Positions 9,503 through 18,746 of a stretch of DNA of 64,000 nucleotides are shown piece by piece. The translations under genes were made by a program, and so were the position numbers. The notes below the pieces were generated by a model. That model did not search any database and was not told the DNA's origin. It was given only the letters and a program-made list of their open reading frames with translations. Source of the DNA: an uncultured Porphyromonadaceae bacterium. Lineage in GTDB: Bacteria > Bacteroidota > Bacteroidia > Bacteroidales > Muribaculaceae. The stretch covers positions 62,001 to 126,000 of the forward strand of contig USMC01000001.1 in assembly GCA_900555715.1 (NCBI GenBank), written 5' to 3'. Each line of letters starts with the position of its first letter. Position 1 is the stretch's first letter.

Positions 9503-10465
9503 ATGAATAATATACTTATAATCACAGAAAGCCGCACCGTGGCAAAGACAATCGCACAGGCGCTTGGCGCCAACGTACTCCACAAAGGATACTTCGGCAA
9601 AGGACAGATTGCCGTCACATGGACAGGCGGCGGCATCATCTCCTCGCGTCCCAAATGCAAGTTCCAGTTCACCGTGTCCTCGGACATGACGGCTGACGAG
9701 ACATTTGCCGCCAACTTCGACTTCTCTGTACGCAAGGACAGCAAGGGTAAAGGCAATCGCCGCGCCAGCGAGAAGGACGAGGCCCAGATAGGCGTGATAC
9801 AGCGCCTGTGGCGCGACGCCGCTACAATCGTCAACGCCATGAAGCCTTCCGCTCCCGGAGAAGTGATATTCACTTCTTTGAGCAACTATATCGGCATAGA
9901 CCGTCCCGTCGTGCGTATGTGGCTGACATCCATAACCCGCAAGGAGATTGTGGCATCACTGGAAAACGGCGGCAACACTCCCGAATATTATGCCGGATTC
10001 CATGACAACGCGATTGCGGAACATACAATCGGTGCGCGTCCTATAGAACCCGACTATGCCGGGCTGGAACCCTCGCAGGGAGTGTGGTCTATGGCGGACC
10101 TCAAAGCCGCAGCCCTGACACTATGGGGCTGGGCGCCGGCAAAAACAGCCGGTGTAGCGTATGCCCTCTATAACAAGGGCCTCATCAGTTATCCTTCCGA
10201 CAACACATCCACACTCCCCCTATCGCTGGCGGCAACCGTCGGGGACACATTCGCCAACCTGCGACATCATCCCGTTCTGGGCAAGAAGGCTTCTTCGGTG
10301 TCAGTGACAGGAACCGAAAGCGTATGGTCCGACGACACTGACGCGCTCCATGCCGTAACGGTAACCGGACTCTATCCCGTTGACCTCTCACGGGAGGAAG
10401 AAATGCTCTATATTGTCGTCGCAGACCACATCCTCGATGTTTTCAGCCCCGAAAAGAGCGAATGA
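9503..10465 (+). CDS. Short, degenerate type IA topoisomerase-like protein
   Basis: A 320-residue protein resembling type IA topoisomerases but half their usual length. The N-terminus keeps a TOPRIM-like start with the conserved Glu (ILIITESRTVAKTI, Glu9). The later region keeps the strand around the active-site tyrosine (GLISYPSDNTSTLP, Tyr about 230), though the Arg normally two residues after Tyr is Ser. The second TOPRIM motif, DxDxE, appears replaced (FTSLSNYIGIDRP). Full-length topoisomerases in this position, such as Exc of CTnDOT, assist excision. This one may be a non-catalytic DNA-binding derivative. Family membership is fairly clear; activity is doubtful. Confidence 0.65.
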   Translation: MNNILIITESRTVAKTIAQALGANVLHKGYFGKGQIAVTWTGGGIISSRPKCKFQFTVSSDMTADETFAANFDFSVRKDSKGKGNRRASEKDEAQIGVIQRLWRDAATIVNAMKPSAPGEVIFTSLSNYIGIDRPVVRMWLTSITRKEIVASLENGGNTPEYYAGFHDNAIAEHTIGARPIEPDYAGLEPSQGVWSMADLKAAALTLWGWAPAKTAGVAYALYNKGLISYPSDNTSTLPLSLAATVGDTFANLRHHPVLGKKASSVSVTGTESVWSDDTDALHAVTVTGLYPVDLSREEEMLYIVVADHILDVFSPEKSE

Positions 10466-10574
10466 CAACTGAAAATCCCGGATTTATTTCGCGTTCTGCG
10501 GATAAATGACTAATTTAGCCACTGAATCACAGTCGTTAAACGGTTATTTTCGTTTTGGCTGTGGATAAAGTGGC

Positions 10575-10607
10575 AGTAGGCGGGAGGGAAACCCGCCTAC
10601 TCTTTTA
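10575..10607 (+). terminator. Terminator-like hairpin
   Basis: A perfect 10-bp stem AGTAGGCGGG / CCCGCCTACT (10575-10584 with 10592-10601) is followed by CTTTT. A second small hairpin, CCGGC/GCCGG, follows at about 10609. Confidence 0.65.
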
Positions 10608-10681
10608 CCGGCGCATAAGCCGGCCATGCCCTCCGTAAAGAATAAGAAGGAGGACAACGCCATCGGAAAATCCACACTGAA

Positions 10682-11128
10682 ATGGAAACACCGAAAAAGT
10701 ACGGTGAGCCGGATTTCTACACCGGTTATCTCCGTGAACATCTTAAAGAACATCATTTCGACAAAGAAAATACACAGAAATTCATAGAGAACCGCGTCAA
10801 TGACGCACTTGACACATACACCGGAGAGTTCGCATCCGGCAGACCGCCTTATATCTGCCATGAACTTGCGATGCGGACACTGCTTGAAAAACTGTATGTC
10901 TCCCGCTTCGACATAGTATATCATATTATAGAGGAAGACTGCTGGCTGCGCCTTGACCCGTCTGTATGGGAAGTGACGGCTCTGCACTTCGCGTCAGACA
11001 GGGATATAAACGCGATACTTGACAAGTATGGCGTTGACGGCGGATTTCTTGAAAAGGAGGGTTACCCGGCGATGCGTCTGGAGCTTCTCGGCATCTTGAA
11101 CGAGAAACTGGACGGATATGAGTTATAA
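10682..11128 (+). CDS. DUF1896 domain protein
   Basis: A 148-residue soluble protein of the DUF1896 family found in Bacteroidales ICEs, nearly always directly before a giant helicase/methylase gene, as here. Visible family marks are YLREHLKEHHFDKENTQKFI near the start and the central FDIVYHIIEEDCW. Its end overlaps the next gene by 11 bases, implying coupled translation. The function is unknown; the fixed neighbourhood suggests it works with the helicase/methylase protein. Confidence 0.78.
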   Translation: METPKKYGEPDFYTGYLREHLKEHHFDKENTQKFIENRVNDALDTYTGEFASGRPPYICHELAMRTLLEKLYVSRFDIVYHIIEEDCWLRLDPSVWEVTALHFASDRDINAILDKYGVDGGFLEKEGYPAMRLELLGILNEKLDGYEL

Positions 11129-14100
11129 CCGCCTTCAGACAATGCGTGACAACATCGAGGCTATAAGGCTCGCCCTGCACCTCGGTGTTGCCGGACGCAC
11201 AGCGCAGACTCCCGAAGAACGGGAGGTGCTGAGAAAGTACGCCGGATTCGGCGGGTTGAAGTGCATTCTCAACGATGCCAACGAGTTAGCCGATGCCGCC
11301 AAGTGGAGCAAATCCGACATCGAGCTGTTCATGCCTACGGTTGAACTACGCCGCCTTATCCACGATTATTCTAAGGATGACAAGGAGTTTGCGCAGTACA
11401 TGGAATCCCTCAAAACCTCGGTGCTGACTGCGTTTTATACGCCGTTGCCTGTTGTGGATGCAATCTCTGATGCCCTGAAATATTCCGGTGTGGAGGTAAA
11501 AAGTTTTCTTGAACCGTCAGCCGGACAAGGTGCTTTCATCGACTCTTTCCTGCGAAATGACCGTTATCCCGGTACGGAAGTGCTGGCGTATGAGAAGGAT
11601 TTGCTTACGGGCAAAATCCTTTCGGCACTGCATCCGTCAATCCTGACCCGGATAGAGGGATTCGAGAAGATTGAGCGTGATTTCAACGGCTATTTCGATG
11701 TGGCGGCCTCAAATATTCCTTTCGGGGATTTTGCGGTTGCAGACCCTGCGTATGCGGTGAGCAAGGAGATCGCCTACCGTCAGGCGACAAAGACGATTCA
11801 CAATTATTTCTTCCTGAAATCTCTCGACCAAGTACGCGAGGGAGGTCTTGTAGCATTCATCGCGTCACAGGGCGTTATGAACGCTGCCTCTCCTTTCGTG
11901 AGGATGGAGCTTGTGAAACGCGCAGACCTTGTGGCGGCTCTGCGTCTGCCAAACAATACTTTCTCCGACAATGCCGGAACTGATGCGGGTTCTGACCTGA
12001 TCATACTCCAGAAGCACACGGGAAAGAAAGCGTTATCGGCAGACGAAGAATTTTTCATCCAGTCGGTAGTTGACCGTGGTACGAAGGTACCGGGCAACAA
12101 GTTCTTTCAGGCTTTTCCGCAGAATGTGATATGCACGGATGCCAAAGTAGGTACAGACCAGTATGGGAAACCGGCTATCGTCTATACACATACAGGTGGT
12201 GTTGACGGTATTGCCGAAGATCTGCGCAAGGCACTTGATGAATCGCTACATCTCCGTCTGAATCTCGAACTGTATAATTCCAACGGGATAAAGCCGCCGA
12301 CACCTGACCCTGTCAAGCCGACTCCGACACCCCCGGCTACAAAGCCGGAGGAAAAACCGGAAGTGCCGGAACAAAAGCCACTCGCCGAAAAAATTGAGCA
12401 GAAAAACGAACCGTTGCTTAAACAGTATCAGGAAATGAAAAAGAAACATCCTGATGCAATTCTACTGTTCCGTGTCGGGGATTTCTATGAGATTTTCGGC
12501 GAAGACGCGGTGCAAGCCTCGGATATTCTCGGTATTACGCTCACGCGACGGCAGAACGGGATTGACAGCCGCATCGAGCTGGCAGGATTTCCCCATCATG
12601 CCCTCGATGTGTATCTGCCCAAACTTGTGCGGGCCGGAAAACGTGTGGCAATATGTGAGCAGTTGGAAGACCCTAAGCTGAAAAGGACTCCGGAGAAGAA
12701 AGCCGATGCTCCGAAACCGGCACCTAAGACATCGAAGGTAACAGATACGCCTCTTATTGCTCAGTTCAAGGAAATAAAGGGAGAACATCCCGATGCACTG
12801 GTGCTTTTCAGAATAGGAGACTTTTATGAAACTTTCGGCAAGGATGCGGTCGAAGCTTCCGAAGTATTGGGAATTACCCTTACCAGAAGGCTGAACGGGA
12901 AAGCTGATACCATCGAGCTGGCGGGATTTCCGCAGCACGCGCTTGATGCTTACCTCCCGAAACTTATCGCTGCCGGCAAAACAGTGGCTCTCTGCGAGGA
13001 ATCCAATGACAACATTCATAAGATGACGGTTGCTGAGATTGTCACTCCGCAAGATAAGGCACAAATGAAAGTGGAGCCGAATACTGAAGCGCCAAAGAAT
13101 CCCGCCGACCCTCCGAAACCGGAACCGGTTAAAGAGATTGAAACCGACGGCAGTCCGGATTATACCGATAATCCTGACCCTCGTCTTTTCGCGTACAATC
13201 TTTTCGGGGAGCTGGAGCCGATACAGAAAAAGAACAACCGCCGGCAGTATAAAGAGAAGCCGGAAGAAAAGCCCAAACCTGCGCCACGTGCTGAAGACAA
13301 GCCTGTAAAGACCCCGGCATTCCGCAAACTGAACGAGAAGGAGCTGGAGTTCTACGGAGCCTTGAACTGGGATGACAATCCTCCTATCAACGGGTTTTAC
13401 GAGGCCATGATGTCGATTGCCCACCGCCAGATGGAGGAAATGCGTCTGGAGCGGGAGGCACAGGAGGCGGGACAGGCCGCCGGGATAGCTTCCGGCGAAA
13501 CATATATTGAAAAGACAGAGGGAGATTTCATCCCCGGAGGTCATAACAGGCCCTCTAAAGTCACGGCTATCCCGATAGAGCGTGCAGAGCGCGATATGTC
13601 TCCCCGTCCTTTCTCGGAGGATATTCAGTTCTTTCACAAGAACGGCTCTATGGTGGTACAGGATGGTATGGTCGGAGTCCTTACGGATGTCCGCAAGACC
13701 GGCGCGACATTCAACCCACTTGAAATGAAACCGGAACAGGAGAAACGCGCCATGCTTTACATAACCATATCAGAAACATACCAGCAGCTTTACAATTATG
13801 AGGCAGAGACCCATGAGCCAAGCGAACATCTGCGCGAACACCTCAATCAGTATTATGATGAGTTTGTCGAAAGATACGGCAATCTAAACGATAAGCGTAA
13901 TGTCCGGTTCATCATGGGCGATGCAAACGGGCGCGACGCGCTGGGTCTGGAGCGAACCGAGAACGGCACGATTGTGAAGGCTGATATATTTGACCATCCC
14001 GTTTCCTTCTCCGTTGATGAAGTCGCATCCGTCGATACTCCGATGGAGGCACTGACAGCATCGCTCAACAAATACGGCGGTGTCAATCTCGAATATATGT

Positions 14101-17100
14101 CGTCACTGGTGGACATGGATGAAGACTCCATTATACAGAATCTTGAAGGACACATATATTATAATCCGCTTGTGGAGAACTACGAGATAAAAGACCGCTT
14201 CATCGCCGGCAATGTCGTTGCCAAAGCCGAATCCGTGAGGGCATGGATTGACCGTGAGGAAGAACGCATAAAGGGATTTCCGGGCTATGACGGCATCGAG
14301 CCGTTCATCGCCATGTCGAAAGATTCCCTCAAAGCATTGGAGGAAGCCCGGCCCCGCCGCATCGAGTTCGACGAGCTGGATTTCAACTTCGGGGAGAGGT
14401 GGATTCCGGCAGAAATATACTCGGCTTATATGTCTGATTTCTACGAAACCGATGTGAGGATAGCCTATTCTTCCTCTATGGATGAATACTCGGCCGAAGC
14501 CTCCCGCAAGAACATGAAGATATGGGAGGAGTTCTGCGTAAGAGGGTATTACCGCACTTACGACGGCATGAGCCTTCTCAGACACGCCCTGCACAATACT
14601 GTACCAGACATCAAGAAGTCAATCGGCAAGGATGATGACGGACATGACATAAAGGTGCCGGACAGTGAGGCGATACAGCTTGCCAACACCAAGATAGATG
14701 AAATCCGAAACGGATTCTCCGAATGGCTGGAGGCTCAATCGCCGGAGTTCAAGGAACGGCTGGTGGATTTGTATAACGATAAATTCAACTGTTTCGTCAG
14801 ACCTCAATATGACGGAAGCCATCAGACATTCCCGGATTTGAACATGAGGATGCTCGGAGACCGTTATGGCATCAGCTCCATTTATCAGTCGCAGAAAGAT
14901 TGCGTCTGGATGCTCCTTCAGAACGGCGGCGGGATATGCGATCATCAGGTAGGAACCGGCAAGACGCTGATAATGTGCATGGCGGCACATGAAATGAAAC
15001 GTCTCGGCCTCGCCCACAAGCCCATGATTATAGGCATGAAGGCGAATGTGGCGGAAATCGCCATGACCTATCAGACCGCTTACCCCAATGCAAGGATTCT
15101 CTATGCCGATGAAAAGAGTTTCAAGGCAGACAACCGTGTCAATTTCTTCAATCAGATCAAGAACAACGACTATGACTGCATCATCATGTCGCATGACCAG
15201 TTCGGAAAGATTCCCCAGTCACCCGAAATGCAGCAGCAGATTCTTCAGGCTGAACTTGACACGGTTGAGGAAAATCTCGAAGTGGTGAAGCAACAGGGGC
15301 ATGATGTGTCGCGTGGTATGCTCAAAGGTCTTATCAAGCGGAAGGAGAACCTTACCGCCAAGATTGCAACCATCCAGTATCAGATGGAACAGAACAAGGA
15401 CAGTGTCGTTGATTTCAAGCAGATGGGCATAGACCACATCTATATTGATGAATCACAGAACTTTAAGAACCTTATGTTCAATACCAGACATGACCGTGTG
15501 GCAGGATTGGGCAACAGCGAGGGAAGCCAGAGGGCGCTCAATCTGCTGTATGCGATACGCACTATTCAGGAACGGACAGGCAAAGACCTCGGCGCTACAT
15601 TCCTGTCGGGTACTACAATCAGTAACTCGCTTACCGAGTTGTATCTGCTGTTCAAGTATCTGCGTCCGAATGAGCTTGAAAGGCAGGAAATTCGATGCTT
15701 CGATGCGTGGGCCGCAATCTTCGCCAAAAAGACAACCGACTTCGAGTTCAATGTCACGAATAATATTGTGGCAAAGGAGCGTTTCAGGTACTTTATCAAA
15801 GTGCCGGAGTTGGCGGCTTTCTATAATGAAATTACCGATTATAGAACGGCTGAAGATGTAGGAGTTGACCGGCCGCATAAGAATGAGATACTCCACAATA
15901 TCCCTCCGACACCGGCGCAGGAGGATTTTATCCAAAAGCTGATGGAGTTTGCCAAAACCGGAGATGCTACAATTCTCGGCAGAGCGCCGTTGTCTGAAAC
16001 CGAGGAAAAGGCGAAGATGCTTATCGCCACGGACTATGCCCGCAAAATGGCTCTTGATATGCGTATGATTGACCCTGAATATGGAGACGACCCGAATAAC
16101 AAGGCCAGCCACTGTGCCCGTATGATAGCCGAGTATTACCGTAGATATGACGAACAGAAAGGGACACAGTTTGTATTCAGCGATTTATCGACATATAAGC
16201 CCGGCGAGTGGAATATCTATTCCGAAATCAAGCGCAAGCTGATTGAGGACTACGGTATTCCGGCGCATGAGATTCGGTTTATACAGGAGTGTAAAACCGA
16301 GAGGTCAAGAAAGGCTGTCATTCAGGCTATGAATGACGGTGATGTCCGTGTCCTGTTCGGTTCGACAAGTATGCTCGGAACAGGCGTAAACGCCCAACGC
16401 CGGGCTGTCGCGGTTCATGAGCTGGAATGTCCGTGGCGTCCAAGCGATCTGGAGCAGCGTGAGGGACGCGCTATCCGTGCCGGTAACGAGGTAGCCAAAC
16501 TTTATGCCGACAACAAGGTGGATGTGATAATCTATGCGGTTGAGAAATCATTGGACTCCTACAAGTTCAATCTTCTCCACTGCAAGGCTACATTCATTGC
16601 ACAGCTCAAATCCGGCGCGCTCGGAGCGAGAACCATCGACGAGGGCGCAATGGACGAGAAGAACGGCATGAATTTTTCGGAATATATGGCGATTCTGTCC
16701 GGCAACACAGACCTATTGGAAAAGGCGAAGCTCGAAAAGCGCATAGCGGCACTTGAAAGCGGTCGCAAGGCGCATAATAAGGGCATCTCCGATTCCAGAT
16801 TCCGTTATCAGACAGTCACCCACGACATTGCCAACAACGAGGCGGCAATCGAAAGGATGAAGGCTGATGTCGCCCGCTACGAGGCGGTTGTCAGGAGGGA
16901 CAAAGACGGTAACCCCCTGAACAATCTCACAATCTACACCTGCAACCTGTCCGATGAGAAGAATATGGGCATCCACCTCCAAGGATTGGCGCAACGTACC
17001 GACACGCACGGACAGTATCAGCGTATCGGCGAGGTCTATGGCTTCCCGATTTCCATTATCTCGGAGCGTACCCTCGTTGACGGCAAAGAGACCGTTCAGA

Positions 17101-17561
17101 ACCGCTTTGTTGTAGAAGGCAACTATAAATACAAGTTCAACAACGGCTTCATCGCCATGTCCGACACCCATGCCGCCTGCATGAATTTCGTCAACGCTCT
17201 GGAGAAAATACCGGGTATCATCGCACAGTACGAGGAACGGACAGCCAAACTGAAAGCCGATGTTCCGCAACTTGAAGCCATTATCTCGAAGCCGTGGGGC
17301 AAGGAGGATGAACTGAAACAGCTCAAATCCGAACTTTCCGCGCTTGACCGTAAGATTACGGCTGAACTTGCTCCAAAGCATGATGAGAAAGACGGCGTTG
17401 AGAACAGCCATACTTCCGCTCAGACGGTCGATGCGCCTTCTCAATCGGAAGATGCAAAAAAGAGCATGGTCGCGGAACCGGCTACAGACTATTCTGTTCC
17501 GCGCAGATTCAGTTCCGCGTCGGATACAGGAATACCGAGGCACGCCGGCAGAAGGATGTAA
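11118..17561 (+). CDS. Giant N6-methylase / MutS-I / SNF2-like helicase polyprotein
   Basis: A 2147-residue multidomain protein. It starts with an adenine methyltransferase-like region (FLEPSAGQGAFIDSFL about 128; ASNIPFGDF about 198, a variant of NPPY). Two copies of the MutS N-terminal mismatch-contact domain follow (about 430-520 and 545-640; FRVGDFYEIFGEDA and FRIGDFYETFGKDA). After a proline-rich linker and an unassigned middle comes a superfamily II helicase: Walker A HQVGTGKTL (about 1279), IDESQ box (about 1442), and the motif VI region LEQREGRAIRAGN (about 1777). Related proteins occur in ICEs and phages and are thought to protect or process incoming DNA. Two hairpins follow the stop. 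Confidence 0.85.
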   Translation: MSYNRLQTMRDNIEAIRLALHLGVAGRTAQTPEEREVLRKYAGFGGLKCILNDANELADAAKWSKSDIELFMPTVELRRLIHDYSKDDKEFAQYMESLKTSVLTAFYTPLPVVDAISDALKYSGVEVKSFLEPSAGQGAFIDSFLRNDRYPGTEVLAYEKDLLTGKILSALHPSILTRIEGFEKIERDFNGYFDVAASNIPFGDFAVADPAYAVSKEIAYRQATKTIHNYFFLKSLDQVREGGLVAFIASQGVMNAASPFVRMELVKRADLVAALRLPNNTFSDNAGTDAGSDLIILQKHTGKKALSADEEFFIQSVVDRGTKVPGNKFFQAFPQNVICTDAKVGTDQYGKPAIVYTHTGGVDGIAEDLRKALDESLHLRLNLELYNSNGIKPPTPDPVKPTPTPPATKPEEKPEVPEQKPLAEKIEQKNEPLLKQYQEMKKKHPDAILLFRVGDFYEIFGEDAVQASDILGITLTRRQNGIDSRIELAGFPHHALDVYLPKLVRAGKRVAICEQLEDPKLKRTPEKKADAPKPAPKTSKVTDTPLIAQFKEIKGEHPDALVLFRIGDFYETFGKDAVEASEVLGITLTRRLNGKADTIELAGFPQHALDAYLPKLIAAGKTVALCEESNDNIHKMTVAEIVTPQDKAQMKVEPNTEAPKNPADPPKPEPVKEIETDGSPDYTDNPDPRLFAYNLFGELEPIQKKNNRRQYKEKPEEKPKPAPRAEDKPVKTPAFRKLNEKELEFYGALNWDDNPPINGFYEAMMSIAHRQMEEMRLEREAQEAGQAAGIASGETYIEKTEGDFIPGGHNRPSKVTAIPIERAERDMSPRPFSEDIQFFHKNGSMVVQDGMVGVLTDVRKTGATFNPLEMKPEQEKRAMLYITISETYQQLYNYEAETHEPSEHLREHLNQYYDEFVERYGNLNDKRNVRFIMGDANGRDALGLERTENGTIVKADIFDHPVSFSVDEVASVDTPMEALTASLNKYGGVNLEYMSSLVDMDEDSIIQNLEGHIYYNPLVENYEIKDRFIAGNVVAKAESVRAWIDREEERIKGFPGYDGIEPFIAMSKDSLKALEEARPRRIEFDELDFNFGERWIPAEIYSAYMSDFYETDVRIAYSSSMDEYSAEASRKNMKIWEEFCVRGYYRTYDGMSLLRHALHNTVPDIKKSIGKDDDGHDIKVPDSEAIQLANTKIDEIRNGFSEWLEAQSPEFKERLVDLYNDKFNCFVRPQYDGSHQTFPDLNMRMLGDRYGISSIYQSQKDCVWMLLQNGGGICDHQVGTGKTLIMCMAAHEMKRLGLAHKPMIIGMKANVAEIAMTYQTAYPNARILYADEKSFKADNRVNFFNQIKNNDYDCIIMSHDQFGKIPQSPEMQQQILQAELDTVEENLEVVKQQGHDVSRGMLKGLIKRKENLTAKIATIQYQMEQNKDSVVDFKQMGIDHIYIDESQNFKNLMFNTRHDRVAGLGNSEGSQRALNLLYAIRTIQERTGKDLGATFLSGTTISNSLTELYLLFKYLRPNELERQEIRCFDAWAAIFAKKTTDFEFNVTNNIVAKERFRYFIKVPELAAFYNEITDYRTAEDVGVDRPHKNEILHNIPPTPAQEDFIQKLMEFAKTGDATILGRAPLSETEEKAKMLIATDYARKMALDMRMIDPEYGDDPNNKASHCARMIAEYYRRYDEQKGTQFVFSDLSTYKPGEWNIYSEIKRKLIEDYGIPAHEIRFIQECKTERSRKAVIQAMNDGDVRVLFGSTSMLGTGVNAQRRAVAVHELECPWRPSDLEQREGRAIRAGNEVAKLYADNKVDVIIYAVEKSLDSYKFNLLHCKATFIAQLKSGALGARTIDEGAMDEKNGMNFSEYMAILSGNTDLLEKAKLEKRIAALESGRKAHNKGISDSRFRYQTVTHDIANNEAAIERMKADVARYEAVVRRDKDGNPLNNLTIYTCNLSDEKNMGIHLQGLAQRTDTHGQYQRIGEVYGFPISIISERTLVDGKETVQNRFVVEGNYKYKFNNGFIAMSDTHAACMNFVNALEKIPGIIAQYEERTAKLKADVPQLEAIISKPWGKEDELKQLKSELSALDRKITAELAPKHDEKDGVENSHTSAQTVDAPSQSEDAKKSMVAEPATDYSVPRRFSSASDTGIPRHAGRRM

Positions 17562-17570
17562 AAAGAAAGA

Positions 17571-17604
17571 CAGGGGGCATACGGTCAATCCGCTATGCCC
17601 CCTG
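17571..17604 (+). terminator. Terminator-like hairpin after the helicase gene
   Basis: A perfect 11-bp stem CAGGGGGCATA / TATGCCCCCTG (17571-17581 with 17594-17604) lies 10 bases after the stop. A second stem, GCTCCTCA / TGAGGAGC, lies at 17623-17661. There is no long T tract, so it may act in RNA stability. Confidence 0.5.
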
Positions 17605-17684
17605 CCTTATAAAATGAAGAACGCTCCTCAAGTATGCTGTCTTGCGACTCGCCTGAGGAGCTTATTATCTTTAAGGGTTTGAAA

Positions 17685-17709
17685 AAAGAGCGGCGAGTTG
17701 CCGCTCTTT
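17685..17709. terminator. Strong bidirectional terminator
   Basis: A perfect 10-bp stem AAAGAGCGGC / GCCGCTCTTT with a 5-base loop. On the minus strand it is followed by TTT, giving a run of six U after the GC stem. On the plus strand it closes the helicase transcript. Confidence 0.85.
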
Positions 17710-17786
17710 CCAATCGACTACTGTCGGTTTCTAAAATCGTTGCTTTCGCACTCGAAGTATTTCGTTAAAGAGGAAACTACCCTTTG
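17685..17786 (-). ncRNA. Putative small RNA of about 100 nt
   Basis: On the minus strand a complete promoter (TTTG-N20-TAACTTTG, 17824 to 17793) is followed about 75 bases later by a strong terminator (17709-17685), with no open frame of meaningful size between. This arrangement predicts a discrete transcript starting near 17786. CTnDOT is known to encode a small RNA, RteR, that lowers tra operon expression; a comparable role here is only an analogy. The rest of the 17562-17866 gap holds two hairpins and no gene. Confidence 0.55.
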
Positions 17787-17792
17787 TGGATA

Positions 17793-17824
17793 CAAAGTTA
17801 AGAATAAAATCTTTATCCCACAAA
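17793..17824 (-). promoter_or_regulatory. Promoter of the putative small RNA
   Basis: Read on the minus strand: TTTG (17824-17821), exactly 20 bases, then TAACTTTG (17800-17793). This is one of the two best matches to the Bacteroidota consensus in the window, and there is no protein gene behind it. Confidence 0.65.
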
Positions 17825-17866
17825 TAACTAACGCATTTTTCGGAGAAAAAGTTTTAATGGGTAGGG

Positions 17867-18625
17867 TTAATGGGGTATTATCTTGAATCCCAATCTCGCC
17901 CCCTTGTATGTGTAGATATGTTTGGCGATTACCTGAAATGCCGGATTCGGTCTTTCGGGATTAAGCACATACCGGCTTATGGGATATGCAATGAGGTCGG
18001 CAACCTGCAATCCGATGATGTTGTCGGCTTTGTACTGGAACTTGAAGTTCTTGATTCGGTCCGTCAGTCGCTCCGGTGTTATCCATTTAGTGCCTGTTAC
18101 ACGCAGTCCGTTGTAATATTTCAACAGCATCTGGTTCTGATTGGGATTGCGGCGCTCGACAACTATTGACAGCTTGCAGTTGCCGTTATCGCAGTCGTCC
18201 ATGTGAAAAATGGCACGTTCAATCAGATATTTGAGTGAAAGACCATACACATCCTCCCCGGTATTGAATCTTTCTACAAACGGCTCTTTCAGTATGCAGC
18301 AGCAAACTATCACATAGATGTCTTCGGTGCCGAGTATCTCATTTATGCGTTCATAAAACCGTTCTTTGACGGTCGTGTCAAGCAGATTGACGAAAGCGCG
18401 GCTGTGATTCCTGATTTCTCTGGAATGAAAAATTACGCTCTCGTCCTGCCAAAGCTCCCTTTTCAGACCGTTGATTTCATTCTCCAGCCATTTCAGTTTA
18501 TCCGATGACACGAGTATGCCGCACAATGTGAACATCGGGAAAGTCCTGTCGTACTTTTCCAGATTCGGGTCGCCGCACTCGTCTATGAACAGCGTATAGT
18601 GTTTCCTTCTTTGTTCAATCTCCAT
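17867..18625 (-). CDS. DUF3800 domain protein
   Basis: A 252-residue protein of the DUF3800 family, which has an RNase H-like fold. The family's acidic residues are visible: LFIDECGDP (Asp15, Glu16, Asp19), and GLQVADLIAYPI near residue 210 with its conserved Asp, plus the basic segment VVERRNPNQNQ. Family members are often found in mobile elements and near defence genes, but the biochemical activity is not well established. It stands alone between convergent and divergent neighbours with its own -7 element, so it looks like an accessory gene rather than part of the transfer operon. A nuclease role is inferred from the fold. Confidence 0.78.
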   Translation of the reverse strand: MEIEQRRKHYTLFIDECGDPNLEKYDRTFPMFTLCGILVSSDKLKWLENEINGLKRELWQDESVIFHSREIRNHSRAFVNLLDTTVKERFYERINEILGTEDIYVIVCCCILKEPFVERFNTGEDVYGLSLKYLIERAIFHMDDCDNGNCKLSIVVERRNPNQNQMLLKYYNGLRVTGTKWITPERLTDRIKNFKFQYKADNIIGLQVADLIAYPISRYVLNPERPNPAFQVIAKHIYTYKGARLGFKIIPH

Positions 18626-18634
18626 AATAATCTA

Positions 18635-18642
18635 CAAAGTTA
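18635..18642 (-). promoter_or_regulatory. -7 element upstream of the DUF3800 gene
   Basis: TAACTTTG on the minus strand ends 9 bases before the ATG at 18625, so any leader is very short. No good -33 element is seen. Confidence 0.45.
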
Positions 18643-18746
18643 ATAAAAAAGCGGCAATGTCGTATGGTTTCGGTATTTACAAATATATTTTCGGCGAAAA
18701 TGCAACATGGTACATTTCCGCCGAAAAGATAATGTCCGCTGACGAC

